In this document: piece by piece, positions 42,400 through 52,189 of the stretch
How positions within the stretch are numbered: position 1 is the first letter of the stretch
How the letters are laid out: every line of letters starts with the position of its first letter
Program-made: the position numbers and the translations under genes
Assembly (NCBI GenBank): GCA_026315105.1
Contig: CM048746.1
Span: 140,164,730 to 140,228,729 of the forward strand
Reading direction: 5' to 3'
Length of the DNA: 64,000 nt
Source of the DNA: Locusta migratoria
Lineage: Eukaryota; Arthropoda; Insecta; Orthoptera; Acrididae
Notes under the pieces: generated by a model
Seen by the model: the letters and a program-made list of their open reading frames with translations, nothing else
The model's database searches: none
Told to the model about the DNA's origin: nothing

Positions 42400-42910
42400 T
42401 TATTATTTAGTATTCACAGAATATATGACATCAATTTCGATTGGGCAAAGTTGAAAATGTGTACCCAGCCGGGATTCGAACCCGGGTCTCCTGCTTTCTA
42501 GGCAGTTGCGCTGACCCCTACACCACTGGGGACAGAGTGATCACCGCACTTGCAAGGACTACCTAAGCACGCCTCCCGTCAGATACAAATTCCCAGCTTC
42601 GCCCTGCCCAAAGTACTCAAACTCGTAGTTATGAAAGTTTGGGCAAGTTGCCCTTACTCTTACGGGAATTAGTTTCATAACTACGTGTTTGAGTACTGTG
42701 AGCAGGGCGAAGCTGGGAATTTGTATCTGACGGGAGGCGTGCTTAGGTAGTCCTTGTAGGTACGGTGATCACTGTGTTCCCAGTGGTGTAGGGGTCAGCG
42801 CAACTGCCTAGAAAGCAGGAGACCCGGGTTCGAATCCCGGCTGGGTACACATTTTCAACTTTGCCCAATCGCAGTTGATGTCATATATTCTGTGAATTTT
42901 AATGATATAG
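42400..42910. mobile_element. ~510-bp palindrome with tRNA-like heads
   Basis: The two arms (about 42400-42637 and 42672-42910) are near-identical inverted copies. Each contains a tRNA-like sequence: minus strand 42532-42460 and plus strand 42781-42848. Each of these has GTGTAGGGGTCAGCGC as A box, GGGTTCGAATCCC as B box, a 4-bp anticodon-like stem (CTGC/GCAG) and a paired CCCAGT/CTGGG acceptor-like stem. It looks like a SINE inverted dimer or a foldback element built from a tRNA-derived unit. Confidence 0.8.
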
Positions 42911-43089
42911 CTATATGAAAATTGCATGACTTCTATTAAAGTCTCCGAGACATAAAAAGTTTCTCTTGCGATGAAAATACTTCGAATGTGCATGTAAAAT
43001 GATCTGATAGAAGGACGAAACGAAGAATGATGGTTTAAAAACATTTATTTACTTTTTTTTCACAGAGAACTTTTTTCCGGGGGCTCACT

Positions 43090-43530
43090 GCATCAGAGAA
43101 CACGCAGGACGCGCCGCTACTGTCGCCCCCTTCTAAACATCGGTTTCCCGCGGCCCGCTAGCGCGCTTGGCCCGGTGTAGGCTGGCCGGCGGCCATTGTT
43201 GCGGTCGGCTGGGAGGCGGGCCGCGGCTCATTAGCAGTGGGGATGTTTCATTAATTGGTTTAACGAGCGATTCAGACAATGGCCGCCGGCTCGTTAGCCA
43301 GATAAGCGTCCGGCCGAGGCGCGCCGCGGCGCTGCCATTGTCCCGGCCTTTGTGGCCGCACAATGCCGGCGCCCGGCCGCTGCAACTACTGCCACCGCGA
43401 CGCTTTTTACTGCGGCCAGGGGTTGGCAGCCCTGCCGTCTGCACCTGACCACTTGCTCGCTGTGGCCGGCAGGTAATGTCGCGGATAGTGACGCCGCAGA
43501 AGGAAACGTCGATAACAGTCACTGCCGCGG
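43090..43530. other. GC-rich, CpG-rich island
   Basis: About 440 bp, the strongest CpG-rich stretch in the window, containing TTAATTGGTTTAACGAGCG. Overlapping open frames on both strands have no recognised domain. It could be an island-type promoter or a conserved element of an undetected gene. Confidence 0.5.
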
Positions 43531-43591
43531 GAACATTACAACGTAGCTAATACCAGTTTCTGGGTTCCCTATGTAGTGGGACATGTATTTA

Positions 43592-44109
43592 ACCGTAGGA
43601 AGTAGGATACCAATAGCCGTATGTTTAACAGAAACATTTATTTCTTGACTACGTGTTTCGGCATTCCATTATGACATCTTCAGGCATTAAATCGAAACTG
43701 ATTGCGTGCATTTGTAGCTCTCAATAAGTTGGTTCTTACTGAGAGCTAGAAATCCACGAAACCTGTTTCGATTCCCATTTAATGAATATATTACTCCAAA
43801 ATAGGGGCCTGAAGATGGCATAATGGAATGCCGAAACTGGTAGTTAAGGAATAAATGTTTCTGTTTAAAATGTTCAAACGATTGTGAAGCTTATGGGACT
43901 TAACTGCGGCGTTATCAGTCCCTAAGCTTACAAAGTACTTATGAACTACTTTATACTAAAGACGACACAAACATTCATGCCCGACAGTGGATTCGAACCC
44001 CTAACGGGAAGGGGCCTCGCGCATCGTAGCATAGCGCCTGAATGCGCTTGGCCACTCCACCGCGGCTTTCTGTTAAACATACAGCTGTTGGTATCCCGCT
44101 TCCTACGTA
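43592..44109. mobile_element. Palindromic PLE-like element split by SINE
   Basis: The left arm 43592-43735 mirrors 43741-43865 plus 44067-44109. The plus strand at 43809-43837 shows CTGAAGA, a perfect 5-bp stem GGCAT/ATGCC, GAAAC and TGGTA. The left arm has CTGAAGA, GTCAT/ATGCC and GAAACACG on the minus strand (43683-43655). Both arms therefore retain the core. Confidence 0.82.
43866..44066 (-). mobile_element. SINE, A-type subfamily, 8-bp TSD
   Basis: Reverse SINE flanked by TTTCTGTT at 43858-43865 and 44067-44074. The head subfamily is the same as at 8247 and 35509. Confidence 0.9.
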
Positions 44110-44173
44110 ATCTTGTCCAGCCGCAGTCCCGGTTCCACCAGTAAAGATGGATTCAATAATTAAAATAAAATAT

Positions 44174-44426
44174 GAAACTCCCTGGCGGATTGAAATTGTG
44201 TACTGGAACCGGGACTCGAACCTGCGACCTTTGCCTTTCGCGGGCAAGCGCACTACCGACTGAACTACCCCAACACGAATCACGATGCCGCCTCACATTC
44301 GGTAGTGCGCTTGTCCGCTAAAGGCAAAGGTCCCAGGTTCGAGTCCCGGTCCCGGCACACAATTTTAATCTGCCAGGAAGTTTCATATCAGCGCACACTC
44401 CGCTGCAGAGTGAAAGTTTCATTCTG
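44174..44426. mobile_element. Inverted dimer of SINE family C, 12-bp TSD
   Basis: A reverse unit (44174-44297) and a forward unit (44298-44426) are joined at their tRNA heads and flanked once by AAAATAAAATAT (44162-44173 and 44427-44438). The forward unit ends with the family tail CATATCAGCGCACACTCCGC. Confidence 0.88.
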
Positions 44427-44568
44427 AAAATAAAATATATTTAACCGTCCACTATTTTCCTCATAGAGCTCAATTTCGCAGTTATTCATTGATTAATTAA
44501 AAACATATATTGTTTTGAATGTTATTAATGTTTGAGAACGTAAACTTCTGTGAATTTCATTCGCCTTT

Positions 44569-44570
<2 letters not shown>

Positions 44571-44599
<29 letters not shown>
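44571..44599 (+). repeat. Poly-T tract
   Basis: About 29 consecutive T residues. Confidence 0.95.
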
Positions 44600-45389
44600 C
44601 ATGTGTAACGACGGTGCTGCAGCAGTACGCAGTGACGGGTTCTCCGCCGACGTCAGTGAGAAAATGCCGGTCGCTATCGTTGGTTAGACGAAGGTCGGCA
44701 CTCTGAACTTGATGAAATTTTTTTTAAAACATTAAGAATGTTTATAAAAATGATAATGAGAGATGTATACAAATGTTTAGTTGGTATAGAGATGTCGTCT
44801 TGATAAGAAATGATTTTATTACAGAACTATGTGATCTTTCATACATTATACTTCAATAAAAGGTCAAACAAAGAAGTCTTCGAATTGTTTTCAAGATTTC
44901 CATTTATTCAAGATGTTTAATTGATTTTTTATTAAGTGATGATTATTTTAAAGTGAGTTTTGAATGTGTTTGACTTACAAGGAAGTTATGTGTCACTAAA
45001 GATGCACGAGTATTGATACCGCGATATCGATGGCAGTTATAGACGAGCTGTGGAATAAAGACTCTCTTAGCGACTGTAATTAAAATTTCTGTCAGGGATT
45101 GCCGACTTATCGGATCTGGCTGTAGAATATAATTTTGAATTAATTCATTTATGAATACGAAGAACTTTAGCAAGAAGAATATGAAGGTTAGTATTATCGG
45201 TCATTATAATGTGTGTTGCTGGGGTACGAAGTCGCGGTCATTCACGAAAGTGATCATTTATTATATGTGAAGCCACTTAAAAACTAGTACCAGCACACAG
45301 AGTCCGCGCACTCTGCAGGAAGATCAAGGCTGGCGGGACCACAGTTAACCAGTGTGGTCTTCTTGCAAGACTGCGTCCCATTACCCGTG
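44600..45389. other. No recognised gene; contains a shared 34-bp segment
   Basis: Mostly AT-rich unassigned DNA. At 45322-45356 there is a ~34-bp exact or near-exact inverse match to 48514-48547 (core GGCGGGACCACAGTTAAC). Confidence 0.4.
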
Positions 45390-45586
45390 GCCGGCCGCGG
45401 TGGCCGAGGGGACTGAGGCGCTCCAGTCACGTCTGCACGGCCACTACGGTCGGGGGTTCGAATCCCCCTTCGGGCATGGATATTTGTGGCGTCCTAGTTC
45501 GTAAGTAGTTCATAAGTAGTTTGTAAGTTTAGGGACTGATGACCCCGTAGTTAAGTCCCATAAGCTATACAAACATTTGAACATTA
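45390..45586 (+). mobile_element. SINE family A
   Basis: Full-length forward SINE with canonical head (GGCCGAGGGGACTGAGGC; GGGTTCGAATCCC) and tail ending ACATTTGAACATT. No clear long duplication. Confidence 0.9.
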
Positions 45587-45729
45587 CACTTGTGTTGCAC
45601 CTGTTTATGTTCGTCTTATACGCTCCTTTCAAGACACTGTCCTTTCCGTTCTATTGCTCCTGCACGTCCTTTGTCGTCAACAAAAAGGAATGTTTTTATG
45701 TATAATGGTAAGAGCGAATATTGTGCAGA

Positions 45730-46180
45730 CAGTAGGAAGGCGAGCGACGTGTGCACACGGAATCCTGTGTGGAGGCGAGGTGGCGCCTTGGGCGTTGAAT
45801 TGCAGCCGCTGTCAGAACGACGGCTCTAGGGACATAAGAGACGTGAGCTCGGCGCCGTCGGCCGCATTGAAACGCCAGTGTGGCTGCCATCGATACGGCA
45901 GGCTACCAGCACCACCCGCACCAGCACCAGCACGGTACAAGCGACACGCCCCGGGCACCGACGCGGCTCGCCCCGGTCGGCGTTCTGGCGCGCCAAGTCG
46001 TGAAGCCGCCTGCTCTGCACACAATGGCGCGGCCGCTCCGTGACCAACGATCCCACACACACTGCGGCCGGCGTGTTCTCCGTGAGAGCCAGCCAGCCAG
46101 CCAGCCAGATAAACCTGCCGCGCGGGAATCTCGCTAAGTGCGCCGCCTGTCAATTACAGGGCGGCCCAGGCGTGCTACCG
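45730..46180. other. GC-rich island
   Basis: About 450 bp of GC-rich sequence with short ACCAGCACC and CAGCCAGCCAGC repeats. Several overlapping open frames (up to 129 codons) are Ala/Pro/Arg-rich and judged compositional. Confidence 0.45.
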
Positions 46181-46359
46181 AGCATCGACGCGTTGAATGT
46201 TACCGACCTGCGAATGTGTTGAATACAAGATATTGTACCATAAGTTGGAACATTATGCAAGGAGGGGGAGGGGGCGCGCAACTCAAAACATTCTAGCGAT
46301 CTCCTCCCAAATAAAAAGACATTCTGCTAGCGACCTCCCCCTCCCCCCCCCCCCGTTCT

Positions 46360-46436
46360 CACATTTGCATCTACATGGGATACTCTGCAAATCACATTTA
46401 AGTGGCTGGCAGAGAGTTCATCGAACCACCTTTATA
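46360..46436 (-). mobile_element. LINE-D 3' end (part 1), split by Tc1-like element
   Basis: Reverse copy of the LINE-D terminus: CATCTACATGGGATACTCTG is the mirrored end seen at 26812. The copy resumes at 47852 after the Tc1-like insertion. Confidence 0.85.
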
Positions 46437-46718
46437 CACTCCTGGAAAATGAAAAAAGAACACCATGAATTCGTCGACCTACCAGAAGAAAAGGTTGTAT
46501 ACAACACACGATCACACAGGCAGAGCCGTACGCACGTTAGTACAGTCACCAGAGCGTCCGCAATGTTGGCGTTAGTACCGTGTATACCCACCTTTTGCAG
46601 CAATGCAAGCTGTTATTCTCTCGTGGAAACAATCGTAGGGGTTCAGAAAGTGACTACGTGGAATGGACTGCCATGCAATTTCCACCTGGTGTCTCAGTTG
46701 GGCCAGATTTCGTGCCGC

Positions 46719-46945
46719 TCATGCAGACCGCCCAGCATGACGTTTCATGCGGTCCCAAACATGCTCAATGGGGGAGAGATCTGGGATTCGTGATGGCCAG
46801 GGTAGTTGACATACACCTTGAAGAGCACGTTGGGTGGTACGGGATACATCTGGATCTCCATTGTGTTGCTGGAAAAGCATATCACCTTGTTGGTGCGTGA
46901 TTGGTAGCAAGACGGGTTAAATAATGGTTTCAGTGCACCGTGCAC
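46719..46945 (-). pseudogene. Second, inverted transposase C-terminus
   Basis: On the minus strand within the left arm, the frame reads HQQGDMLFQQHNGDPDVSR, then LPWPSRIPDLSPIEHVWDRM. It is the mirrored counterpart of 47380-47530. The catalytic Asp of the DNARPH motif is His here, and the SPIEHVW glutamate is kept. The 32-residue spacing is the same as in the other arm, so it predates the split between the arms. Confidence 0.78.
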
Positions 46946-47115
46946 TGTTCAACGTTCTCTAGACGATCACTAGAGGAGAATGGCGAGTGTAGAATATCGC
47001 TCCCGTTACAATGATGCACGATCATGTTTGCCGTTAGGGCGTCCTCCGCTCACGCCCCAACATCGTCCAGCCCACCTGCAATGGTGACATGGTAGGCGCT
47101 TATGCAGGGACGAAT

Positions 47116-47645
47116 GATGACGTGTCGTCTGCAGTGATGCGAGTCGTCGCTACCTCGGTGCCAATGATGGTCGTGCGCGTGTGTGGTGTCTTGCAGGGGA
47201 GTGCGAAAATCTGGAGTGTACGTGACAGAGCCAAACGAGGGCGACACCTGGCATCATGGTGTGGGGAGCCATACCCTACACTGGACAATCTCCTCTGGTA
47301 TTCGTATTGGGAAAATTGAACAGTACACAGTACTTTGAAGCCATCATTCAACCTGTCTTGTCACCATTCACGCACCAACAAGGCGATGTGCTTTTCCAAA
47401 AGGACAATGCACGTCCACACGTATCCTGTACAACCCAACATGTTCTTCAAGGTGTACGCCAACTACCCTGCCCATCATTATCCCAAGATCTGTCCCCCTT
47501 TGAGCATGTATGGGGCCGGATGAAACGTCACCTTGGCGCCGTCTACACGACCGGCAGGAGACGTGGTTCATCTGAGGCATCAGATGGAAATTGCATGGCA
47601 GGCCATACCGTAAGACTTCATTCGGCACCTCTGCAATCGTTTTGA
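47116..47645 (+). pseudogene. Tc1-like transposase, catalytic C-terminal half
   Basis: From about 47116 the frames give SDASRRYLGANDGRARVW (first Asp kept), then from 47256 MVWGAIPYTGQSPLVFV, LFQKDNARPHVSC (second Asp) and SQDLSPFEHVWGRMKRHLG (the Glu). A frameshift lies near 47200. The distance between the second Asp and the Glu is 32 residues, two fewer than the 34 usual in Tc1. The DNA-binding N-terminus is missing because the left half of the element is an inverted copy of the right. Confidence 0.8.
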
Positions 47646-47851
47646 GGGAAAGTTGCACCAAGCATTGCAGCAAAAGGAGGGTATACACGATACTAGCGTC
47701 GACATTGTGCACGATCTGGTGACTGTACTGACGTGCGTATGGTTCTGAGTGCGTGATCGTGTGTTGTATACATCCTCAAGAATGTGTCAATAAAATTTCG
47801 CTCTGTTGGGTTGACGAAATCATGGTGTTCTTTTTTCAGTTTCCAGAAGTG

Positions 47852-48140
47852 TACGACTTATCTCCCATTCCATTCTCGAATAGCGCTCGGGAAGAATGAA
47901 CAGCTGAATCTCTCTGTTCGAGCTCTGATTTCTCGTATTTTATTCTGATGATCATTTTTGCCTATGTAAGTGGGAGACAATAATATATTTTCGCATTCGG
48001 AGGAGAATCTTGGCGATCGTAAGTAACCCACGCCGCAGCTATAACCGCCGTTGCTGTAATGATTTCATTCCCATGTCCTGCATCATTTCCGTGACAATAC
48101 AAAACGAGCTGCCCTGTTTTGGACTCTTTCGATGTCCTCC
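47852..48140 (-). mobile_element. LINE-D 3' end (part 2)
   Basis: Continuation of the reverse LINE-D copy. CTCCCATTCCATTCTCGAAT corresponds to the mirrored C-terminus (REWNG) of the family's protein, and GGCAGCTCGTTTTG-like sequence (mirrored RRAAR) lies near 48105. It runs to about 48140. Confidence 0.8.
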
Positions 48141-48309
48141 GTCAAACCCTCTCATAAACTATGTTATCTCAAAGGAAACAATTGTAATCTTTTGCTACAA
48201 TTTACGTTACCAAAATGGATCGTCACATCAGATTAAAAGATTTTCGTGACATATATTTCAGCAGCTTGGCCATGCTTTCTTACTCATTTTCTCCTAAGTG
48301 AAGATGTTA

Positions 48310-48425
48310 AATCCTTCTGAAGATAATGATGTAAATCGTCGATACCGGTATAGAGAAATGAATGTATTTTCTTGGCGATCTTGGCTTAACAACTTGAAAA
48401 TGGTGTATTTTTATTAATATTGTAA
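48310..48425 (+). mobile_element. Single PLE-like arm
   Basis: CTGAAGA at 48318 is followed by an ATGATG...ATCGTC stem and GATACCGGT where GAAACCGGT is usual. GGCGATCTTGGCTTAACAAC follows, shared with the palindromes at 27607 and 53395. It is a damaged single arm. Confidence 0.55.
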
Positions 48426-48513
48426 ACAAATCGCTCTCCACAGGCGTAAAATGCCGCAATGACGTCAGAGGCGCGCCAGAGACACCTGCTTTGGTCGCCG
48501 GCAGCCAACGTGT

Positions 48514-48625
48514 TAACTGTGGTCCCGCCAGCTTTGATCTTCCTGGTACCGGATTTTTGATAGTCATGGTACGTGAAGTTCAGAACTCAAATAACAATCA
48601 GCCAAAGCCATTCGACGAAACTGCC
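48514..48625. repeat. Dispersed repeat shared with 45322 and 12430
   Basis: 48514-48547 mirrors 45322-45356. 48566-48615 (GTGAAGTT.AGAACTCAAATAAC and AAAGCCATTCGAC) matches 12430-12475 directly. It is part of an unclassified dispersed repeat. Confidence 0.55.
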
Positions 48626-48708
48626 AAAAATTATCGACATAATCGACTTTGAAGTTTTGCAAGTACACGGAAGTACCAATAATTTAATTGATTGCAACAT
48701 TGTAGGTG

Positions 48709-48773
48709 TACCTCAGTCAATTGGTTGAGTTGTGGCCTTCTAGTAATGGCCTTCGAATTCGGCCATAACAGGT
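48709..48773 (+). mobile_element. Degenerate tRNA-like core with T-rich tail
   Basis: CAGTCAATTGGTTGAGTTG as A-box region and CTTCGAATTCGGCC as B box are followed by TTTTTATTTTATTTTCG. It lies directly upstream of the Tc1-like element at 48804. Confidence 0.4.
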
Positions 48774-48955
48774 TTTTATTTTATTTTCGTTTTTTTCTTT
48801 TTACACTCCTGGCCATTACAATTGCTACAGACGCGAGATTTAACTGACAGGAAGATGATGCTGTGATATGCAAATGATTAGCTTTTCAGAGCATTCATAC
48901 AAGGTTTGCGCCGGTGGCGACACCTACAACGTGCTGACATGAGGAAAGTTTCCAA

Positions 48956-49147
48956 TCAAATGTTTGTATAGTCTATGGGACTTAACTACGGGGTCATGAG
49001 TCCCTAAACTTACAAACTACTTATGAACTACTTACGAACTAGGACGGCACAAATATCCATGCCCGAGGGGGGAATCGAACCCCCGACCGTAGTGGCCGTG
49101 CAGACCGTGACTGGAGCGCCTTAGTCCCCTCGGCCACCGCGCCCGGC
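48956..49147 (-). mobile_element. SINE family A in Tc1-like element, 14-bp TSD
   Basis: Flanked by AGGAAAGTTTCCAA at 48942-48955 and 49148-49161. The empty site is seen in the sister Tc1-like copy near 63362-63376, which confirms the insertion. Confidence 0.97.
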
Positions 49148-49219
49148 AGGAAAGTTTCCAACCGATTTCTCATACACAAACAGCAGTTGACCGGCGATGC
49201 CTGGTGAAACGTTGTTGTC

Positions 49220-50100
49220 ATGCCTCGTGTAAGGAGGAGAAATGTCTCCCATCACGTATCCGACTTTGATAAAGGTCGGATTGTAGCCTATCGCAATTGT
49301 GGTTTATCGTATCGCGACACTGCTGTTCGCGTGGGTCGCAAGCCAATGACTGTTAGCAGAATATGGAACCGGTGGGTTCAGGACGGAGATACGGAAGCCG
49401 TGCTGGATCCCAACTGTCTCGTATCACTAGCAGTCGAGATGACAGGCATCCTATCCGCATGGCATCTGCATCGTGCAGTGACGTCTGAATCCCTGAGTCA
49501 ACAGATGGGGACGTTTGCAAGACAACAACCATCTGGACGAACAGTTCGATGACGTTTGGAGCAGCATGGATTATCAGCTCGGAAACCATGGCTGCGGTTA
49601 CCCTCGACGCTGCATCACAGACAGGAGCGCCTGCGATGGTGTACGCAACGACGAACCTGGGTGCAATAATGGCAAAACGTCATTTTTTTTTTGGATGAAT
49701 CCAGGTTCTGTTTACAGCATGAAGATGATCGTATCCGTGTTTGGCGACATCGCGATGAACGGACATTGGAAGCGTGTATTCGTCATCGCTGTACTGGCGG
49801 TACCACCCGGCGTGATGGTATAAGGTGTCATTGGTTACACGTCTCGGTTACCCCTTGTTTCATCGATGGCACTTTGAATAGTAGGCGTTACATTTCAGAT
49901 GCGTTACGACCCGTGACTTTACCCTTCATTCGACCTCTGCTAAACCCTACATTTCAGCAGGATAATGCACGACCGCATGTTGCAGGACCTGTACGGGCCT
50001 TTCTGGATACGGAAAATGTTAGACTGCTGCCCTGGCCAGCACATTCTCGAGATCTCTGACCAACTGAAAACGTCTGGTCAATGGTGGCCGAAGCAACTGG
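49220..50100 (+). pseudogene. Tc1-like transposase (DD34E) pseudogene
   Basis: The ATG at 49220 fits the family start. The N-terminal helix-turn-helix region reads SDFDKGRIVAYRNCGLSYRD and GRKPMTVSRIWNRWVQDG. After frameshifts near 49415 and 49555, the catalytic core appears: LDESRFCLQHEDDRIRVWRH (about 49690), FIDGTLNSRRYISDALRPV, FQQDNARPHVAGPV and LLPWPAHSRDL, then a stop at about 50058 where SPTENVW continues. All three catalytic residues survive (D, D and E, 34 apart), but at least three frameshifts or stops prevent expression. The protein would cut and paste this element at TA sites. Confidence 0.88.
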
Positions 50101-50410
50101 CTCGTAACAATACGCCAGTCAATATTCTTAATGAACTGCGGTAGCGTTTTGAAGCTGCTGTTCACGCCATGAAAGCTCTGTTTGACTATGCCCAGGCGTA
50201 TCAAGGCCGTTATACGGTCACAGGTGGTGATCTAGGATACTGATTTCTCAGGATCCAAGCAACCAAAGTGCGTGAAAATATAATCACAGACCAGTTCTAG
50301 TATAATACATTTGTCCAATGAATACACGTTTAACATATACATTTGTTGTTGGTGTAGCAATTTTAATGGCCAGTAGTGTACTTACGAAAAATTTAAAAGT
50401 TTATTTTCAA

Positions 50411-50631
50411 TAAAATTCTTCCGGGCATGAGACCGCGTCGTCATTGTATAAACTCTACCGACGTTTCGGCCACCGTTGCAGGCGGTCTTCATCAGGGTCT
50501 GTCCTGACACTGATGAAGACCGCCTGCAACATTGGCCGAAACGTCGGTAGAGTTTATACAATGACGACGCGGTCTCATGCCCGGAAGAATTTTATTGAAA
50601 GTGACAACGGCCGGGGAAGTCTACGTTTGCG
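50411..50631. mobile_element. PLE-like palindrome with two intact cores, 19-bp TSD and tail
   Basis: Arms of about 90 bp (50411-50500 and 50506-50600) are almost perfect mirrors. Each holds CTGATGA, a hairpin (GACCGCC paired with GGTGGCC in the left arm) and GAAAC followed by GTC: minus strand 50495-50463 and plus strand 50510-50545. A direct repeat of 19 bp with one mismatch (50392-50410 and 50632-50650) flanks the insertion. About 30 nt (50601-50631) lie beyond the palindrome on one side only. Confidence 0.85.
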
Positions 50632-50654
50632 TTTAAAAGTTTATATTCAAAATT

Positions 50655-50847
50655 TTCAAATGTTTGTATAACTTATGGGACTTAACTACGGGGTCATCAG
50701 TCCCTAAGCTTACAAACGACTTATGAACTAGCTAAGACTAAAGACGGCACAAATATCCATGCCCGAGGGGGGATTCGAACCCCCGACCGTAGTGGCCGTG
50801 CAGACCATGACTGGAGCGCCTCAGTCCCCTCGGCCACCGCGGCCGGC
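50655..50847 (-). mobile_element. SINE family A
   Basis: Reverse, full-length SINE directly after the target duplication of the preceding palindrome. The head is canonical. Confidence 0.92.
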
Positions 50848-50899
50848 TCTGATTTATCTTGTAAACATAGTTTGATGGATTTCTTTTCGTATTCATGTT

Positions 50900-51960
50900 G
50901 TCGACTTCACACTTCTCATTATTTAGAGTCAATTGCCAATTTTTACATCATTGTGATATCTTATTCGGATCTTTCTACAGTTGGTTTTAACCTTTAGATG
51001 ATTTTACCAGAATATAGATGACGGCGTCATCTGCAAACAACCTTAGAGATCTACTTAGATTTCCCCTAAATTGTTTATGTAAATAAGGAACAGCAGAGGA
51101 CCAATAACACTATCCTGTGGAACGCCCGATATCACCTCTGTTTTATTCGATACCTTAACATCGATTACTACAAACTGTGTCCTCTCTAACAGTCGCAAAT
51201 TCGGGGCGATATACCATAACCACGCAATTTGATTAAAAGCCGTTTGTGAGGTATGGTGTCAAAAGCCTTCTGGAAATCCAGAAATATGGAATCGATTTGC
51301 GAACCCTTGTCGATAGCACTCATCACTTCGTGTGAGTAAAGAGCTAGATGTGTTTCACATGTACGATATTTTCTATATACTTGTTGACCTTGTGTCAATA
51401 GATCATTCTGTTCGAGATAATTCATAATATTGGAATACAGGATATGTTCCAAAGCCCTGCTGCAAATTGACGTCACTGAAATAGGCCTGTAGTTTAGTGG
51501 GTTATTCTTACTGCCTTTCTTGAATACAGATGTGACCTGTGCAACTTTCCAATCTTTTGGTACAGATCCTTCTTTGAGAGAGCAGTTGTATATGGCTGTT
51601 GAGTAAGGAGCAATCGCTTCAGCATAATCAGAAACAAATTTAATGGGTATATAGTCCGGACCAGAAGACTTGTTCTTGTTAAGCGATTTAAGGTAATTCA
51701 GTACTCCGAGGATATATTGTTCTACGTTACTCATTGTTGCCTCTGTTCGTAATTCGAAATCTGGAATGCTAGTTTCGTCTTCTTTGGTGAACGAGTTTCT
51801 AAAAGCTATGTGTAGTAACACTGCTTTAGAAGCGCTGTCATCGGCAGTATCGCCATTACTATCACGGTCGCGTGTTAGTGTTAAGACGTATGAAGCAGTG
51901 CCAACTTGTAACAAGATGTAGTATACTACATCGCGTTGATATTATTTCGTCCAATCCATA
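50900..51960 (-). mobile_element. LINE-G: CR1/L2-like LINE fragment
   Basis: Minus-strand LINE from upstream of the RT (about 51960) through the palm, ending in RT sequence near 50900. The 3' end is not present. Matching relics occur at 12715-12860 and 5998-6056. It may be the same family as LINE-D, whose copies here cover only the 3' part, but no overlap allows a test. Confidence 0.8.
51186..51914 (-). pseudogene. LINE-G reverse transcriptase, 242-codon intact stretch
   Basis: The frame reads LKSLNKNKSSGPDYIPIKF, VPKDWKVAQVTSVFKKGSK, NPLNYRPISVTSICSRALE, RKYRTCETHLALYSHEVMS and the motif A block SIFLDFQKAFDTIPHKRLL. These are the fingers and motif A of a CR1/L2/Jockey-type RT with the catalytic Asp intact. 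Beyond a stop at 51186 other frames give GVPQDSVIGPLLF (about 51100) and LFADDAVIYIL (about 51020-50990), so motifs B and C are present but out of frame. It would prime reverse transcription at a nicked target; this copy is broken. Confidence 0.85.
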
Positions 51961-52189
51961 TTGGGTAGTCGCAACTATTTTATGTACATTTCGTTTTCAC
52001 CCTTCTGGTCCTCATTGATTTTTCCTATAAGGTGTTCCTGCACTCTTCTAGCTCGTCGTAAAGTTCCTGTCGGATGGGTTCGCAAGTGACAGTGTCATCG
52101 ACAAACGCCATGCTACACATCGCCGCTTTTCATCGCGTGTTAGCTAACACTCTGGACATGTCCTGCTTCCTGTACTCGTGTTGTTTGCA

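Larger units (their letters stand above)
46437..47851 (+). mobile_element. Tc1-like element with ~500-bp inverted arms, TA TSD
   Basis: TA (46435-46436 and 47852-47853) flanks inverted ends starting CACTCCTGGAAAATGAAAAA. The left ~520 bp (to about 46960) are a diverged inverted copy of the right ~540 bp, so a second C-terminal transposase half replaces the normal N-terminal half. The element lies inside a LINE-D copy, which confirms its limits. Its total length of 1415 bp is near that of a normal Tc1 element. Confidence 0.88.
48804..50378 (+). mobile_element. Tc1-like element, TA TSD, with SINE insertion
   Basis: Inverted ends CACTCCTGGCCATTACAATT (48804) and the mirror of CACTACTGGCCATTAAAATT (ending 50378) are flanked by TA at 48802-48803 and 50379-50380. 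It is the same family as the element starting at 63202. It contains a transposase pseudogene and a family A SINE near its left end. Confidence 0.92.

Noticed and set aside
42460..42848. Two possible real tRNA genes in inverted orientation
   Set aside because: Boxes A and B and stems are good, but the surrounding ~238-bp arms are duplicated as a palindrome and the anticodon loop (CTAGAAA) is atypical, so a SINE-like origin is more likely.
45654..46153. 129- and 113-codon ORFs in the GC-rich island
   Set aside because: Overlapping frames on both strands with Ala/Arg/Pro bias caused by GC content.
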